The translations under genes and the position numbers were made by a program. 16,777 nt of DNA from Thermocrinis sp. Lineage in GTDB: Bacteria > Aquificota > Aquificia > Aquificales > Aquificaceae. The stretch lies in assembly GCA_022759285.1 (NCBI GenBank), contig JAEMPM010000151.1, forward strand, positions 1 to 16,777. Reading direction: 5' to 3'. Below the pieces are notes generated by a model, which saw only the letters and a program-made list of their open reading frames with translations, ran no database searches and was not told the origin of the DNA. Positions 1-6,441 of the stretch are shown piece after piece (within the stretch, counting starts at the first letter, position 1; each line of letters opens with the position of its first letter).

Positions 1-35
1 TTAGGGATACATCTGTGATTTCTATTTTCCTCATG

Positions 36-44
36 TGGTAAAAT
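36..44 (+). promoter_or_regulatory. Extended -10 promoter element of efp
   Basis: TGG immediately followed by TAAAAT (positions 39-44) matches an extended -10 element (TGn plus a 5/6 match to TATAAT). The predicted transcript start is near position 51, only about 3 nt before the efp ATG at 54. No good -35 hexamer lies 17 bp upstream and there is no Shine-Dalgarno sequence. The mRNA would be leaderless or nearly so. Confidence 0.5.
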
Positions 45-53
45 TATAAAACT

Positions 54-623
54 ATGGGAGTTAAGATAGATATAAACAGCATACAGAGGGATATGTTTAT
101 TGAGCATAATGGACAGCCTCACAGAGTTTTAGACTATGAACATGTGAAGCCGGGTAAAGGACAAGCCTTTGTGCGGGTAAAGGCAAAGAACATGAGCACA
201 GGCAATGTGATTGAAATAACTTACAAGGCCTCCGACAGTATAGAACTGGCGGACTTTGAGCAGATGTTTGCGGAATACTCATACAACGACGGTGATTATT
301 ACTACTTTGTAAGCAAAACCACTTACGAAATGCTTGCTGTCCCCGCTAAGAACATAGAAAACGAAATAAAGTTCCTAAAAGAGGGTATGGAAGTTGTAGT
401 GTTTATCTATAAAGGTCAGCCCATAGGTATAGAGTTGCCAAGACATGTGGAACTAAAGGTGGTGGAAACGGAGCCTGCCTTTAAGGGAGATACCGCTGCG
501 GGTGGTTCTAAACCTGCCAAGCTAGAAACTGGCGCGGTGGTGCAAGTACCATTTTTTGTGGGAGAGGGAGACATAATAAAAGTGGATACAAGAACGGGTA
601 CTTACATAGAAAGGGTCAAGTAA
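54..623 (+). CDS. efp: Translation elongation factor P
   Basis: EF-P binds the ribosome between the P and E sites and relieves stalling on consecutive prolines. The 189-residue length is normal for the family. The N-terminal KOW-like domain carries the loop PGKGQAF, with the tip lysine at residue 35 in the position of the modified lysine of E. coli EF-P. The two OB-type domains follow, ending in the typical DTRTGTYIERVK signature. The start is the only ATG before the conserved N-terminus; no ribosome-binding site precedes it, in line with the promoter just upstream. No lysine-modifying enzyme such as EpmA is encoded nearby. The stop TAA shares its last base with the ATG of accB, so the two are very likely co-transcribed. 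An efp-accB pairing is common in bacteria. TruB in this window contains a PPP run, a possible EF-P client. Confidence 0.97.
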   Translation: MGVKIDINSIQRDMFIEHNGQPHRVLDYEHVKPGKGQAFVRVKAKNMSTGNVIEITYKASDSIELADFEQMFAEYSYNDGDYYYFVSKTTYEMLAVPAKNIENEIKFLKEGMEVVVFIYKGQPIGIELPRHVELKVVETEPAFKGDTAAGGSKPAKLETGAVVQVPFFVGEGDIIKVDTRTGTYIERVK

Positions 624-1060
624 TGGACAAAGATTTTATAAGAGAGCTTATAAACCTTATAAAAAACAGCGATATAAAACTGTTTGAGATAGAGAATCAA
701 GATTTTAGACTTAGAATAGAGACCCATCAGAGGGAGTTAGTGCAGAAAGTAGAAACACCGAAGGAGGTAAAACATATTGAGGTGGTCCCACCTTCAGAAG
801 ATTTGGAGGAGAGCAAGCTACATGTAATTAGAAGTCCTCTGGTGGGAACCTTCTACAGGTCACCCTCTCCTGGGGCACCTCCCTTCGTGGAAGTAGGCGA
901 CATTGTATCCCCTGGTCAAGTGCTGTGCATAATAGAAGCCCTAAAGGTGATGAATGAGATAGAAAGCGATGTTAGGGGCAGGGTGGTAAAGATCCTTGTA
1001 GAAAACGGAGAGACGGTAGAATACAACCAACCTCTTTTCCTGATAGATACAAACGTTTGA
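623..1060 (+). CDS. accB: Biotin carboxyl carrier protein of acetyl-CoA carboxylase
   Basis: AccB carries the biotin that shuttles carboxyl groups to acetyl-CoA in the first step of fatty acid synthesis. It is 145 residues long. An N-terminal helical segment (about 1-35) and a charged linker (about 36-65) are followed by the biotinyl domain (about 68-143), which has the expected SPLVGTFYRSPSPGAPPFVEVGD opening split over its first two strands. The biotin-accepting lysine is K108 in EALKVMNEI. Most BCCPs have EAMKM or EAMKL here, so both methionine-type flanks deviate while the lysine is kept. The start overlaps the efp stop by one base. The usual partner accC does not follow; a glycosyltransferase gene does, so the biotin carboxylase must lie elsewhere. 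Confidence 0.95.
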   Translation: MDKDFIRELINLIKNSDIKLFEIENQDFRLRIETHQRELVQKVETPKEVKHIEVVPPSEDLEESKLHVIRSPLVGTFYRSPSPGAPPFVEVGDIVSPGQVLCIIEALKVMNEIESDVRGRVVKILVENGETVEYNQPLFLIDTNV

Positions 1061-1845
1061 AGAAGCTTTTGCTTTACAGAAGGGGTGGGCTTGGGGATAC
1101 ATTGCTTACTTTTCCCCTTTTAGAGATCTTCAAAGGGCAGGGCTTTCACATAACCGCAGTAGGGAATACCGATTACTTTGAGATAGCCAAAGAGGTGGGC
1201 TGGGCAGACAGGGTTTTATCGGAAATACCCAAGGAGGACTTTGACAAAAGGATAATAATTGGAACTGACGGAATAGACCCATTTCCAAAGGAGAGGGTGT
1301 GGATTTTGGAATACTATCTAAAAATCTTAGGTCTTTCTTCTCACTATTCTCAAACACTGCCCCTTGATGCAGATCCAAATTCACCCTTTAAGGGAAAGGT
1401 AGTTTTGCATCCATCCAGCGGTTCTCCAAAGAAAAACCCACCCGTTGAATTGTTTTTTGAGATTGAAAACTTTCTCACAGGGCTTGGTTACCAATGTGTG
1501 TACTTAGTTGGAGAGGCAGATCAGTGGCTAAAGGCACATGTAAAGAACTTTGTGGAAATGTACCAGCCTTTGCAAATCGCCAAAGCTTTGAAATCTGCCC
1601 TGTTTTTTGTAGGTAATGATAGCGGACTTTCGCATCTTTCTGCTTACCTTGGTTTACCAACCTTTGTTTTCTATGGACCTACGGACCCAATAATATGGAA
1701 ACCTATAGGAACTTATGTTTTTCAGATAAGTTTGAACCTCAGTTGTAGCCCATGCTTTCCAAACACTTGTCAGGAAAGGATCTGTTTTGATGTTAAGGAA
1801 CTTTTTGAGAGGTTTTTGAACTACTTTAGAGGCATGAGTCTGTAA
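1057..1845 (+). CDS. Glycosyltransferase family 9 (heptosyltransferase-like)
   Basis: This is a GT-B fold enzyme of the ADP-heptose:LPS heptosyltransferase family, expected to act at the cytoplasmic face on lipopolysaccharide core sugars. The N-terminal RRGGLGDTLLTFPLL is the typical first strand-loop-helix. The C-terminal nucleotide-sugar motif is clear: GNDSGLSHLSAYLGLPTF (residues 186-203), then YGPTDPIIWKP. A cysteine cluster (C230, C233, C238, C243) matches that of WaaF-type proteins. At 262 residues it is clearly shorter than the roughly 320-350 of WaaC/WaaF, mostly in the N-terminal half. Start: TTG at 1057-1059 inside a TTGA overlap with the accB stop, which suggests translational coupling. 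The 3' end overlaps truB tail to tail by 25 bp. The exact sugar acceptor cannot be told from sequence. Confidence 0.85.
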   Translation: MKKLLLYRRGGLGDTLLTFPLLEIFKGQGFHITAVGNTDYFEIAKEVGWADRVLSEIPKEDFDKRIIIGTDGIDPFPKERVWILEYYLKILGLSSHYSQTLPLDADPNSPFKGKVVLHPSSGSPKKNPPVELFFEIENFLTGLGYQCVYLVGEADQWLKAHVKNFVEMYQPLQIAKALKSALFFVGNDSGLSHLSAYLGLPTFVFYGPTDPIIWKPIGTYVFQISLNLSCSPCFPNTCQERICFDVKELFERFLNYFRGMSL

Positions 1846-2684
1846 GGCTTTAAAAAACCGCCCTCCAATAGACCTACTCCAAGAAACTCCTCATCCCAAA
1901 AAACTCTAACATAGCCATAGTGCTTTACCTCTGTTCTTATCTTTGCACCGTTTCTAAAAATCCTGGCTTCTTTTGTTCGTAAGCTAACCGCTGGCAAAAA
2001 GCTCAGGGCTTCCCATATGGGAATTATTACGCCCCAGAGGTCTTCAAGGCTGTCTAGCCTCTCATAAGAGAGAGCCATACTGACACTAAAGTCCCCTATT
2101 TTTGTTCTCCTCAGCTCCGACACATAGGCTCCGCATCCAAGTGCTAAACCTATATCGTGCGCCAAGCTTCTTATGTAAGTTCCTCCGGAAACTTCAAATT
2201 CAAGGACCACCTGTGGAAGGTTGCACTCCAAAAGCTTGGCACTGTAGATCTCCACCTCCACGGGCTTTAGAGGTACTTCTAAACCTTTTCTTGCCAACTC
2301 GTAAGCCCTAACCCCCCCTACTTTCTTTGCGGAATAGGGTGGGGGCTTTTGGAGAATTCTGCCGGTAAAATTGGGCAAGACCTTTGCCACATCCTCACAG
2401 GATACGTTCACATTCCTCCTTTCTAAGATGTTTCCTTCCGCATCGTAGGTGTCAGTTATGGCACCGAGAACTATTTTTGTGATGTAAGTTTTTGGAAGTC
2501 TAACAAAGAACTCTGCAAAACGTGTTGCTTCCTCAAGTAAGAGGATCAAAAGTCCCGTGGCAATGGGGTCTAAGGTGCCCGTATGTCCTACTTTGCTTAG
2601 CTTAAACTTCCTTTTAACCGTATCCACCAACTGAAAGGAGGTAAAACCCCTGGGCTTATCCAAAAGCAAGATAGAGGGGATCAT
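1821..2684 (-). CDS. truB: tRNA pseudouridine(55) synthase TruB
   Basis: TruB isomerises U55 to pseudouridine in the T-loop of tRNAs. The protein has 287 residues. The catalytic aspartate is D39 in HTGTLDPIATG, the family's signature motif. The opening LLLDKPRGFTSFQLV and the middle KPPPYSAKKVGGVRAYELAR and GTYIRSLAHDIG motifs are all present. A small C-terminal PUA-like domain occupies about residues 218-287. The ATG overlaps the sigma factor stop by 4 nt (ATGA, 2681-2684), and it is the last gene of the minus-strand operon. Its end runs 25 bp into the converging glycosyltransferase gene, leaving no room for an independent terminator. The KPPP run could need EF-P for smooth translation. Confidence 0.96.
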   Translation of the reverse strand: MIPSILLLDKPRGFTSFQLVDTVKRKFKLSKVGHTGTLDPIATGLLILLLEEATRFAEFFVRLPKTYITKIVLGAITDTYDAEGNILERRNVNVSCEDVAKVLPNFTGRILQKPPPYSAKKVGGVRAYELARKGLEVPLKPVEVEIYSAKLLECNLPQVVLEFEVSGGTYIRSLAHDIGLALGCGAYVSELRRTKIGDFSVSMALSYERLDSLEDLWGVIIPIWEALSFLPAVSLRTKEARIFRNGAKIRTEVKHYGYVRVFWDEEFLGVGLLEGGFLKPYRLMPLK

Positions 2685-3616
2685 CCGCTCAGAAAATCTT
2701 TTAGATGTTTTTTTATCGCCATGTTTCTTAGCTTTCTTAGAGCCCTTGTCTCTAGCTGTCTGACCCTTTCCCTTGAAATATTTAATATCTCTCCTATCTC
2801 CCGCAATGTTTTTGGTTCTTCCCCCCTCAATCCAAACCTGAGCTCCACAACCCGCCTTTCCTTTTCCGGCAGTTTATCCAGCATTTCTTCTATTTCTTTG
2901 CTCAAAATTTCGTTCATTACCTTTTCTTCTACATCCGCAGTGCCATGCTTACTGAGAAAATCCACAAAAAAGGTGTCTTCTTCCTCTCCAACGGGTGCAT
3001 CAAGGGACAAGGGCATTCTGGATATTTGTAGAATCCTCTCCACCTCCGCAGGGTCAATCTTATAGCCCTCTTTTTCTATTCTCCTTTGGATTTCCTCCTC
3101 TGTGGGTTTCCTTCCCAGTTCTCTTTCCATTTCCTTTTGCAAGATCTCCTTGGTGTATTCCTCCGCTACCTCCTCCGCTGTTGGTTCCCTTTCGTATTCC
3201 TTGTATAGCTTGCTGTATATACTGTTGATCTTGTTGATCAGATGGGACTGTTTTAGGGGTATGCGCACCGCACCAGTCTGTTGAGATAGAGCTTGCATTA
3301 TAGCTTGCCTGATCCACCAAACTGCGTAAGATATGAACTTAACACCCTTGTCGGGGTCAAACCTCTTTGCCGCTTCCATAAGCCCATAATTGCCTGCCGC
3401 AATCAACTCTGAAAGGCGAAGTCCATAACCCAAATACTGCTTTGCTATGCTTATAACAAAACGCAGGTTTGATTCTACAAGCCTTCTGTAAGCTTCTTTG
3501 TCCCCCTCCTTTGCCCTTTTTGCCAACTCCTTCTCCTCCTCGGGCTTGAGGAGGGGTATTTTTGAAACTTTCTTTAAGTATTGGGCTATAAGCTCTTGTT
3601 CACTGTCCGGAATCAT
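2681..3616 (-). CDS. Sigma-70 family RNA polymerase sigma factor, short (group 2-like)
   Basis: This is a promoter-recognition subunit of RNA polymerase, 311 residues, lacking region 1.1 and so much shorter than housekeeping RpoD. Region 1.2 covers about 4-39. Region 2 covers 44-115 and holds LRFVISIAKQYLGYG and the -10/melting segment KFISYAVWWIRQAIMQAL. Region 4 (about 243-305) has the helix-turn-helix TLREIGEILNISRERVRQLE. In region 2.4 Q104 is kept, but the position of E. coli sigma-70 T440 is M107 and the next residue is Q108. Region 3 is expanded: two similar segments, EREPTAEEVAEEY (142-154) and LGRKPTEEEIQRRI (167-180), replace the usual single one. It starts 4 nt after the HtrA stop, with GAGG 7 nt before the ATG. 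It could be the RpoS-like factor annotated in Aquifex relatives; the group assignment is inferred. Confidence 0.93.
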   Translation of the reverse strand: MIPDSEQELIAQYLKKVSKIPLLKPEEEKELAKRAKEGDKEAYRRLVESNLRFVISIAKQYLGYGLRLSELIAAGNYGLMEAAKRFDPDKGVKFISYAVWWIRQAIMQALSQQTGAVRIPLKQSHLINKINSIYSKLYKEYEREPTAEEVAEEYTKEILQKEMERELGRKPTEEEIQRRIEKEGYKIDPAEVERILQISRMPLSLDAPVGEEEDTFFVDFLSKHGTADVEEKVMNEILSKEIEEMLDKLPEKERRVVELRFGLRGEEPKTLREIGEILNISRERVRQLETRALRKLRNMAIKKHLKDFLSG

Positions 3617-3620
3617 CGCT

Positions 3621-5048
3621 TTACCTCAAATAAAGTACTACATACAGGTTATTTTCACCCCTCCTTATTAAAAGGAGTACCCTCGTTCTTTGCTCGTTCC
3701 TTGCCCTATCTATCTTCTCATTAAACTGAGAAAGACTCTCCACAGGCTCATTATTGACCGCAAGGATTATATCTCCCCTCTTTAAACCGCTCCTTTGGGC
3801 TAAACTACCATGTACCACACCCTCCACAAAGACACCTCTTACTCCAAGCCTTCTTATCTCCTCCGGCGACAGATCCCTGAGGGACAGACCCAGATCTTCC
3901 ACTTGCTCCTGTGGTTGCCCGAAGCTAACTTCCTCCGGCATTTCACCCACCTTTGCCTTAATGGTCTGTTCCTTTCCTCCCCTGATGACGGTTAGGGTTA
4001 CCCAAGTACCGGGGGGTGTTTTCATGATCTTAAACTGTAGATCCCTAACCTCTTTGACTTTTTCACCATCAATAGCAATTATTATGTCTCCAACTTTGAG
4101 TCCAGCCTTCTCCGCAGGGCTACCAGGTGCGATCTGAGCTACGAGTACACCTTCCTTCACTCCTATGGTTTCGGCGATCTCCGGCGTGATCTCCTGAATG
4201 ACCACACCAAGCCACCCTCTAACCACTCTACCTTTAGCCATAAGCTGGTCTGCCACCCACTTAGCAAGGTTTATGGGTATGGCAAAGCCCAACCCTTGAC
4301 CCTCCGCCACTATGGCAGTGTTTATGCCAATAACTTCACCCCTTATGTTTATTAGAGGCCCTCCTGAGTTGCCTGGGTTTATTGGTGCGTCCGTTTGAAT
4401 AAAGCTCTCATACTGGGTTATGCCTATAGATCTCCGCAAAGCGGATATCACTCCAAAGGTTACTGTTCTTTCAAGACCGTAAGGGTTTCCTATGGCGATC
4501 ACCAACTGACCCACCTTCAACTTGTCCGAATCTCCCAGCTTTGCCACTCTACTTTCAGGGTTTTCTATGCCCTTTGCATCCACCTCTACCACTGCCACAT
4601 CCGTTTTTGGATCTCCTCCCACCAATCTTCCGTCCTTTTCTACATGCGACTCAAATCTAACCCTTATCTTCTTTGCCCCTTGAACCACATGATTGTTGGT
4701 CAGGATGTAAAACTTTCCGTTCTTATAGGCCATGATCACACCCGAGCCTAAGGACCTCCTCTCCTGTGGAATTTGGAATGGGAAGAAGAAGGGAAAATCC
4801 TCTCCAAAACCACCTGATACCTCTTGGATGGAGTATATAGCTACCACAGATGGAGATACCCTTTCCACAAGTTCCGTCAGTTCCTTTTCAAACTGTGACA
4901 AAAGACCAGAACCAACGGAGACCTCTTGCATATGAGGTTGTGACGTACTTCCAGAAGGAGGAAGCGTTTTTTGCGCTTTACAACCTTCTATGCTAAAAAG
5001 TAGTATCAAAAATAACAAAGAGAGAAAGGTCATGGCTATCCTCCTCAC
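3621..5048 (-). CDS. HtrA/Do-like serine protease, putative lipoprotein
   Basis: This is a periplasmic quality-control protease of the DegP/DegQ type. The trypsin-like domain (about 50-265) holds the full triad: H120 in LTNNHVV, D150 in KTDVAVV and S228 in NPGNSGGP. Two PDZ domains follow (about 275-368 and 385-475), the second ending at the C-terminus. The N-terminus is a hydrophobic signal sequence ending in SIEGC with C23, a possible lipobox, although Glu at -2 is atypical. Two starts compete. GTG at 5048 overlaps the bioC stop (GTGA) and gives an MRR n-region. ATG at 5033 (codon 6) has a perfect AGGAGG 6 nt upstream but loses the positive charges. I keep the GTG because export signals normally need those charges. 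It sits between bioC and the sigma factor gene. Confidence 0.95.
   Translation of the reverse strand: MRRIAMTFLSLLFLILLFSIEGCKAQKTLPPSGSTSQPHMQEVSVGSGLLSQFEKELTELVERVSPSVVAIYSIQEVSGGFGEDFPFFFPFQIPQERRSLGSGVIMAYKNGKFYILTNNHVVQGAKKIRVRFESHVEKDGRLVGGDPKTDVAVVEVDAKGIENPESRVAKLGDSDKLKVGQLVIAIGNPYGLERTVTFGVISALRRSIGITQYESFIQTDAPINPGNSGGPLINIRGEVIGINTAIVAEGQGLGFAIPINLAKWVADQLMAKGRVVRGWLGVVIQEITPEIAETIGVKEGVLVAQIAPGSPAEKAGLKVGDIIIAIDGEKVKEVRDLQFKIMKTPPGTWVTLTVIRGGKEQTIKAKVGEMPEEVSFGQPQEQVEDLGLSLRDLSPEEIRRLGVRGVFVEGVVHGSLAQRSGLKRGDIILAVNNEPVESLSQFNEKIDRARNEQRTRVLLLIRRGENNLYVVLYLR
5040..5045 (-). promoter_or_regulatory. Strong Shine-Dalgarno inside the 5' end of the HtrA gene
   Basis: On the minus strand AGGAGG lies 6 nt before an in-frame ATG at 5033 and directly after the GTG at 5048. 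It argues for initiation at the ATG, while the signal-peptide charge pattern argues for the GTG. A weaker GAGG also lies 7 nt before the GTG, so both starts may be used. Confidence 0.5.
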
Positions 5049-5704
5049 TGTGGAACCTCGCAGGAAAAGAATAACACCAAAAAACTAGGTTTGTCAATGG
5101 AAAGGATGAGGCTTTCAACACTCTTTTTGACTCTAAGAATATCTCCTCTTGAAGGATTGTAAGAAGAACCCGTGTAATGAAAGAACCTTAAAAGGTCCCA
5201 ACCTTTGAAGGGAATTTCCAACTCTATCAGCTCCACCTTTCTCAGCGTTCCTCCAAGATTGCGAAGCCTTTCAAGGATATCCTCCGGAGAAAGGAAGGGA
5301 AAGTCCAAAGGTTCAAGACTTCCCTTAACGGGCATGGCACACAGGAACTTCCTCCTGCAAACCCTGAAGATTTCCCTAAAGCTCTGGTCTAAGGAAGTCC
5401 AGTGCAGGGCAAAGTTGCTTACCACACAATCAAAGCTCTTGTCCTTAAAGGGCATTGCCTCAGCCATAGCACAAATACCCAAAAAACCTTTCTGTCTGTA
5501 CCTTCTTAGCATACTTTGAGAGATATCAATACCCACCACCTTCTCTAAACCTTCACTACAAAAGCCTGTGCCACAGCCCACATCAAGAACCGAACCCTCA
5601 ATTCTGTCTAAGCGCTTTAGAATCTCCGCACTCTGTCTCTGGGGAATAGCCCAATCTTCATAAGTGCCCGATGCCCTTGAGAACCTTAAGGATAATAGCT
5701 TCAT
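5045..5704 (-). CDS. bioC: Malonyl-ACP O-methyltransferase BioC
   Basis: BioC methylates malonyl-ACP so that the fatty acid machinery can extend it to the pimeloyl moiety of biotin. The protein has 219 residues, somewhat shorter than E. coli BioC. The family opening FSRASGTYEDWA and QRQSAEIL is present, followed by SAM motif I VLDVGCGTG (39-47), GIDISQSML, and the BioC-type VVSNFALHW around 94-102. The C-terminal half is less conserved but fits. The preceding gene is a BioH-like esterase, which strongly supports BioC over a generic methyltransferase. Its ATG lies 47 nt inside the bioH reading frame. GGAGG is 14 nt upstream of the ATG, rather far, so translational coupling to bioH is likely. 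It ends in a GTGA overlap with the HtrA gene. Confidence 0.85.
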   Translation of the reverse strand: MKLLSLRFSRASGTYEDWAIPQRQSAEILKRLDRIEGSVLDVGCGTGFCSEGLEKVVGIDISQSMLRRYRQKGFLGICAMAEAMPFKDKSFDCVVSNFALHWTSLDQSFREIFRVCRRKFLCAMPVKGSLEPLDFPFLSPEDILERLRNLGGTLRKVELIELEIPFKGWDLLRFFHYTGSSYNPSRGDILRVKKSVESLILSIDKPSFLVLFFSCEVPQ

Positions 5705-6284
5705 TTTCGGGGAAATGTCCTCCAGTAAAGGTTATTAATTTAGCTCTCTTGTTCAGATTGTAAAGTTCAAGGGCACCTTTGAGAGGAACGATAGGATCGT
5801 TCGTACCATGAAGTAAGAGAATGGGTTTATTTATATGAGGGATATAGCTTCTTAGGTCCGTGGAAAAGTAATCTTCCAAAAGCTCAAGGGCTCCCTCCAG
5901 TTCCACCTTTGCATAAAAGGGCTTTGGGTATGCCCTCTTTCTGAACTCCTTTAAAAACTCCTCCCTTTCCTTCCTGAGCCTTAGCAAAAAGCCCTTTAGG
6001 TTTTTTCTGTCCCAAAGGCAAGAAAAGCATGCGGTGGCACCTATCAAAAGTAAAGCTTTTACCTTAGAAGGAAATAGCAGGGCCAAAAGCAAAGCTAAGG
6101 TGCCACCCATAGACCAACCTACCACCGTAGAGTTGTTGGGAATTCTAATAGCAATCTCTTGGGCTAAAGCCCTAAGGTTTTTGCTTTTTAGCTTAGAATT
6201 TCCGTGAAAAGGCAGGTCTATCTTTACACCCGAAAAGGTTTTAAAGACATCTGAGGAAAAACCAAAGCCATGAATAAAAACAAG
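5658..6284 (-). CDS. bioH: Pimeloyl-ACP methyl ester carboxylesterase BioH (start unresolved)
   Basis: BioH is an alpha/beta-hydrolase that frees pimeloyl-ACP from its methyl ester after BioC-primed elongation. From the first codon after tRNA-Arg the frame gives 208 residues: LVFIHGFG (oxyanion region), the nucleophile S58 in GWSMGG (a BioH-type elbow), D163 in HGTNDPIVP and H190 in GGHFP. The family is normally around 250 residues. No ATG, GTG or TTG lies between the tRNA end and the HGFG motif. The first in-frame codons are CTT, GTT, TTT, ATT. The only in-frame NTG codons upstream are a GTG inside tRNA-Pro (6414-6416) and a TTG at 6468-6470 beyond it. The coordinates given start right after the tRNA discriminator base; the real start is not decided. 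The gene pair bioH-bioC supports the function. Confidence 0.75.
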   Translation of the reverse strand, partial: LVFIHGFGFSSDVFKTFSGVKIDLPFHGNSKLKSKNLRALAQEIAIRIPNNSTVVGWSMGGTLALLLALLFPSKVKALLLIGATACFSCLWDRKNLKGFLLRLRKEREEFLKEFRKRAYPKPFYAKVELEGALELLEDYFSTDLRSYIPHINKPILLLHGTNDPIVPLKGALELYNLNKRAKLITFTGGHFPENEAIILKVLKGIGHL

Positions 6285-6358
6285 CGGGCCCGGAGGGATT
6301 CGAACCCCCGACCTAGGGATTAGAAATCCCTTGCTCTGTCCAGCTGAGCTACGGGCCC
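6285..6358 (-). tRNA. tRNA-Arg (anticodon TCT)
   Basis: This is a 74-nt cloverleaf on the minus strand. The acceptor stem GGGCCCG pairs with CGGGCCC, with discriminator G. D arm GCTC/GAGC, anticodon stem AGGGA/TCCCT with loop TTTCTAA (anticodon TCT, reading AGA), and T arm GGGGG TTCGAAT CCCTC are all present. No CCA is encoded; the following bases are CTT. Its 5' end touches the 3' end of tRNA-Pro with no spacer, and its 3' end is flush with the bioH reading frame. It reads AGA, a heavily used arginine codon in these genes. Confidence 0.97.
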
Positions 6359-6431
6359 TCGGGGCGACAGGACTTGAACCTGCGACCTCTGGCTCCCAAA
6401 GCCAGCGCTCTACCACCTGAGCTACACCCCG
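6359..6431 (-). tRNA. tRNA-Pro (anticodon TGG)
   Basis: This is a 73-nt cloverleaf on the minus strand. Acceptor stem CGGGGTG/CGCCCCG (one T-G pair), discriminator A, D arm GCTC/GAGC, anticodon stem CTGGC/GCCAG with loop TTTGGGA (anticodon TGG), and T arm GCAGG TTCAAGT CCTGT are all present. No CCA is encoded because the next base is already the first base of tRNA-Arg. It is the first gene of the minus-strand operon. Confidence 0.97.
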
Positions 6432-6432
6432 T

Positions 6433-6438
6433 GATAAT
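6433..6438 (+). promoter_or_regulatory. Candidate -10 box of rdgB
   Basis: GATAAT (5/6 to consensus) lies 13 bp before the rdgB ATG. The predicted start near 6445 leaves a leader of about 7 nt with no Shine-Dalgarno. The matching -35 would fall inside tRNA-Pro and is poor (CTACCA), so support is modest. Confidence 0.35.
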
Positions 6439-6441
6439 ATT

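Noticed and set aside
2721..3320. Several open frames opposite and alongside the sigma factor gene
   Set aside because: They are out-of-frame shadows of an A/G-rich coding strand, with low-complexity Ser/Pro/Leu-rich products and no ribosome-binding sites.
4395..4935. Plus-strand open frames opposite the HtrA gene
   Set aside because: Antisense shadows without family features; the minus-strand frame has the full catalytic triad and PDZ domains.
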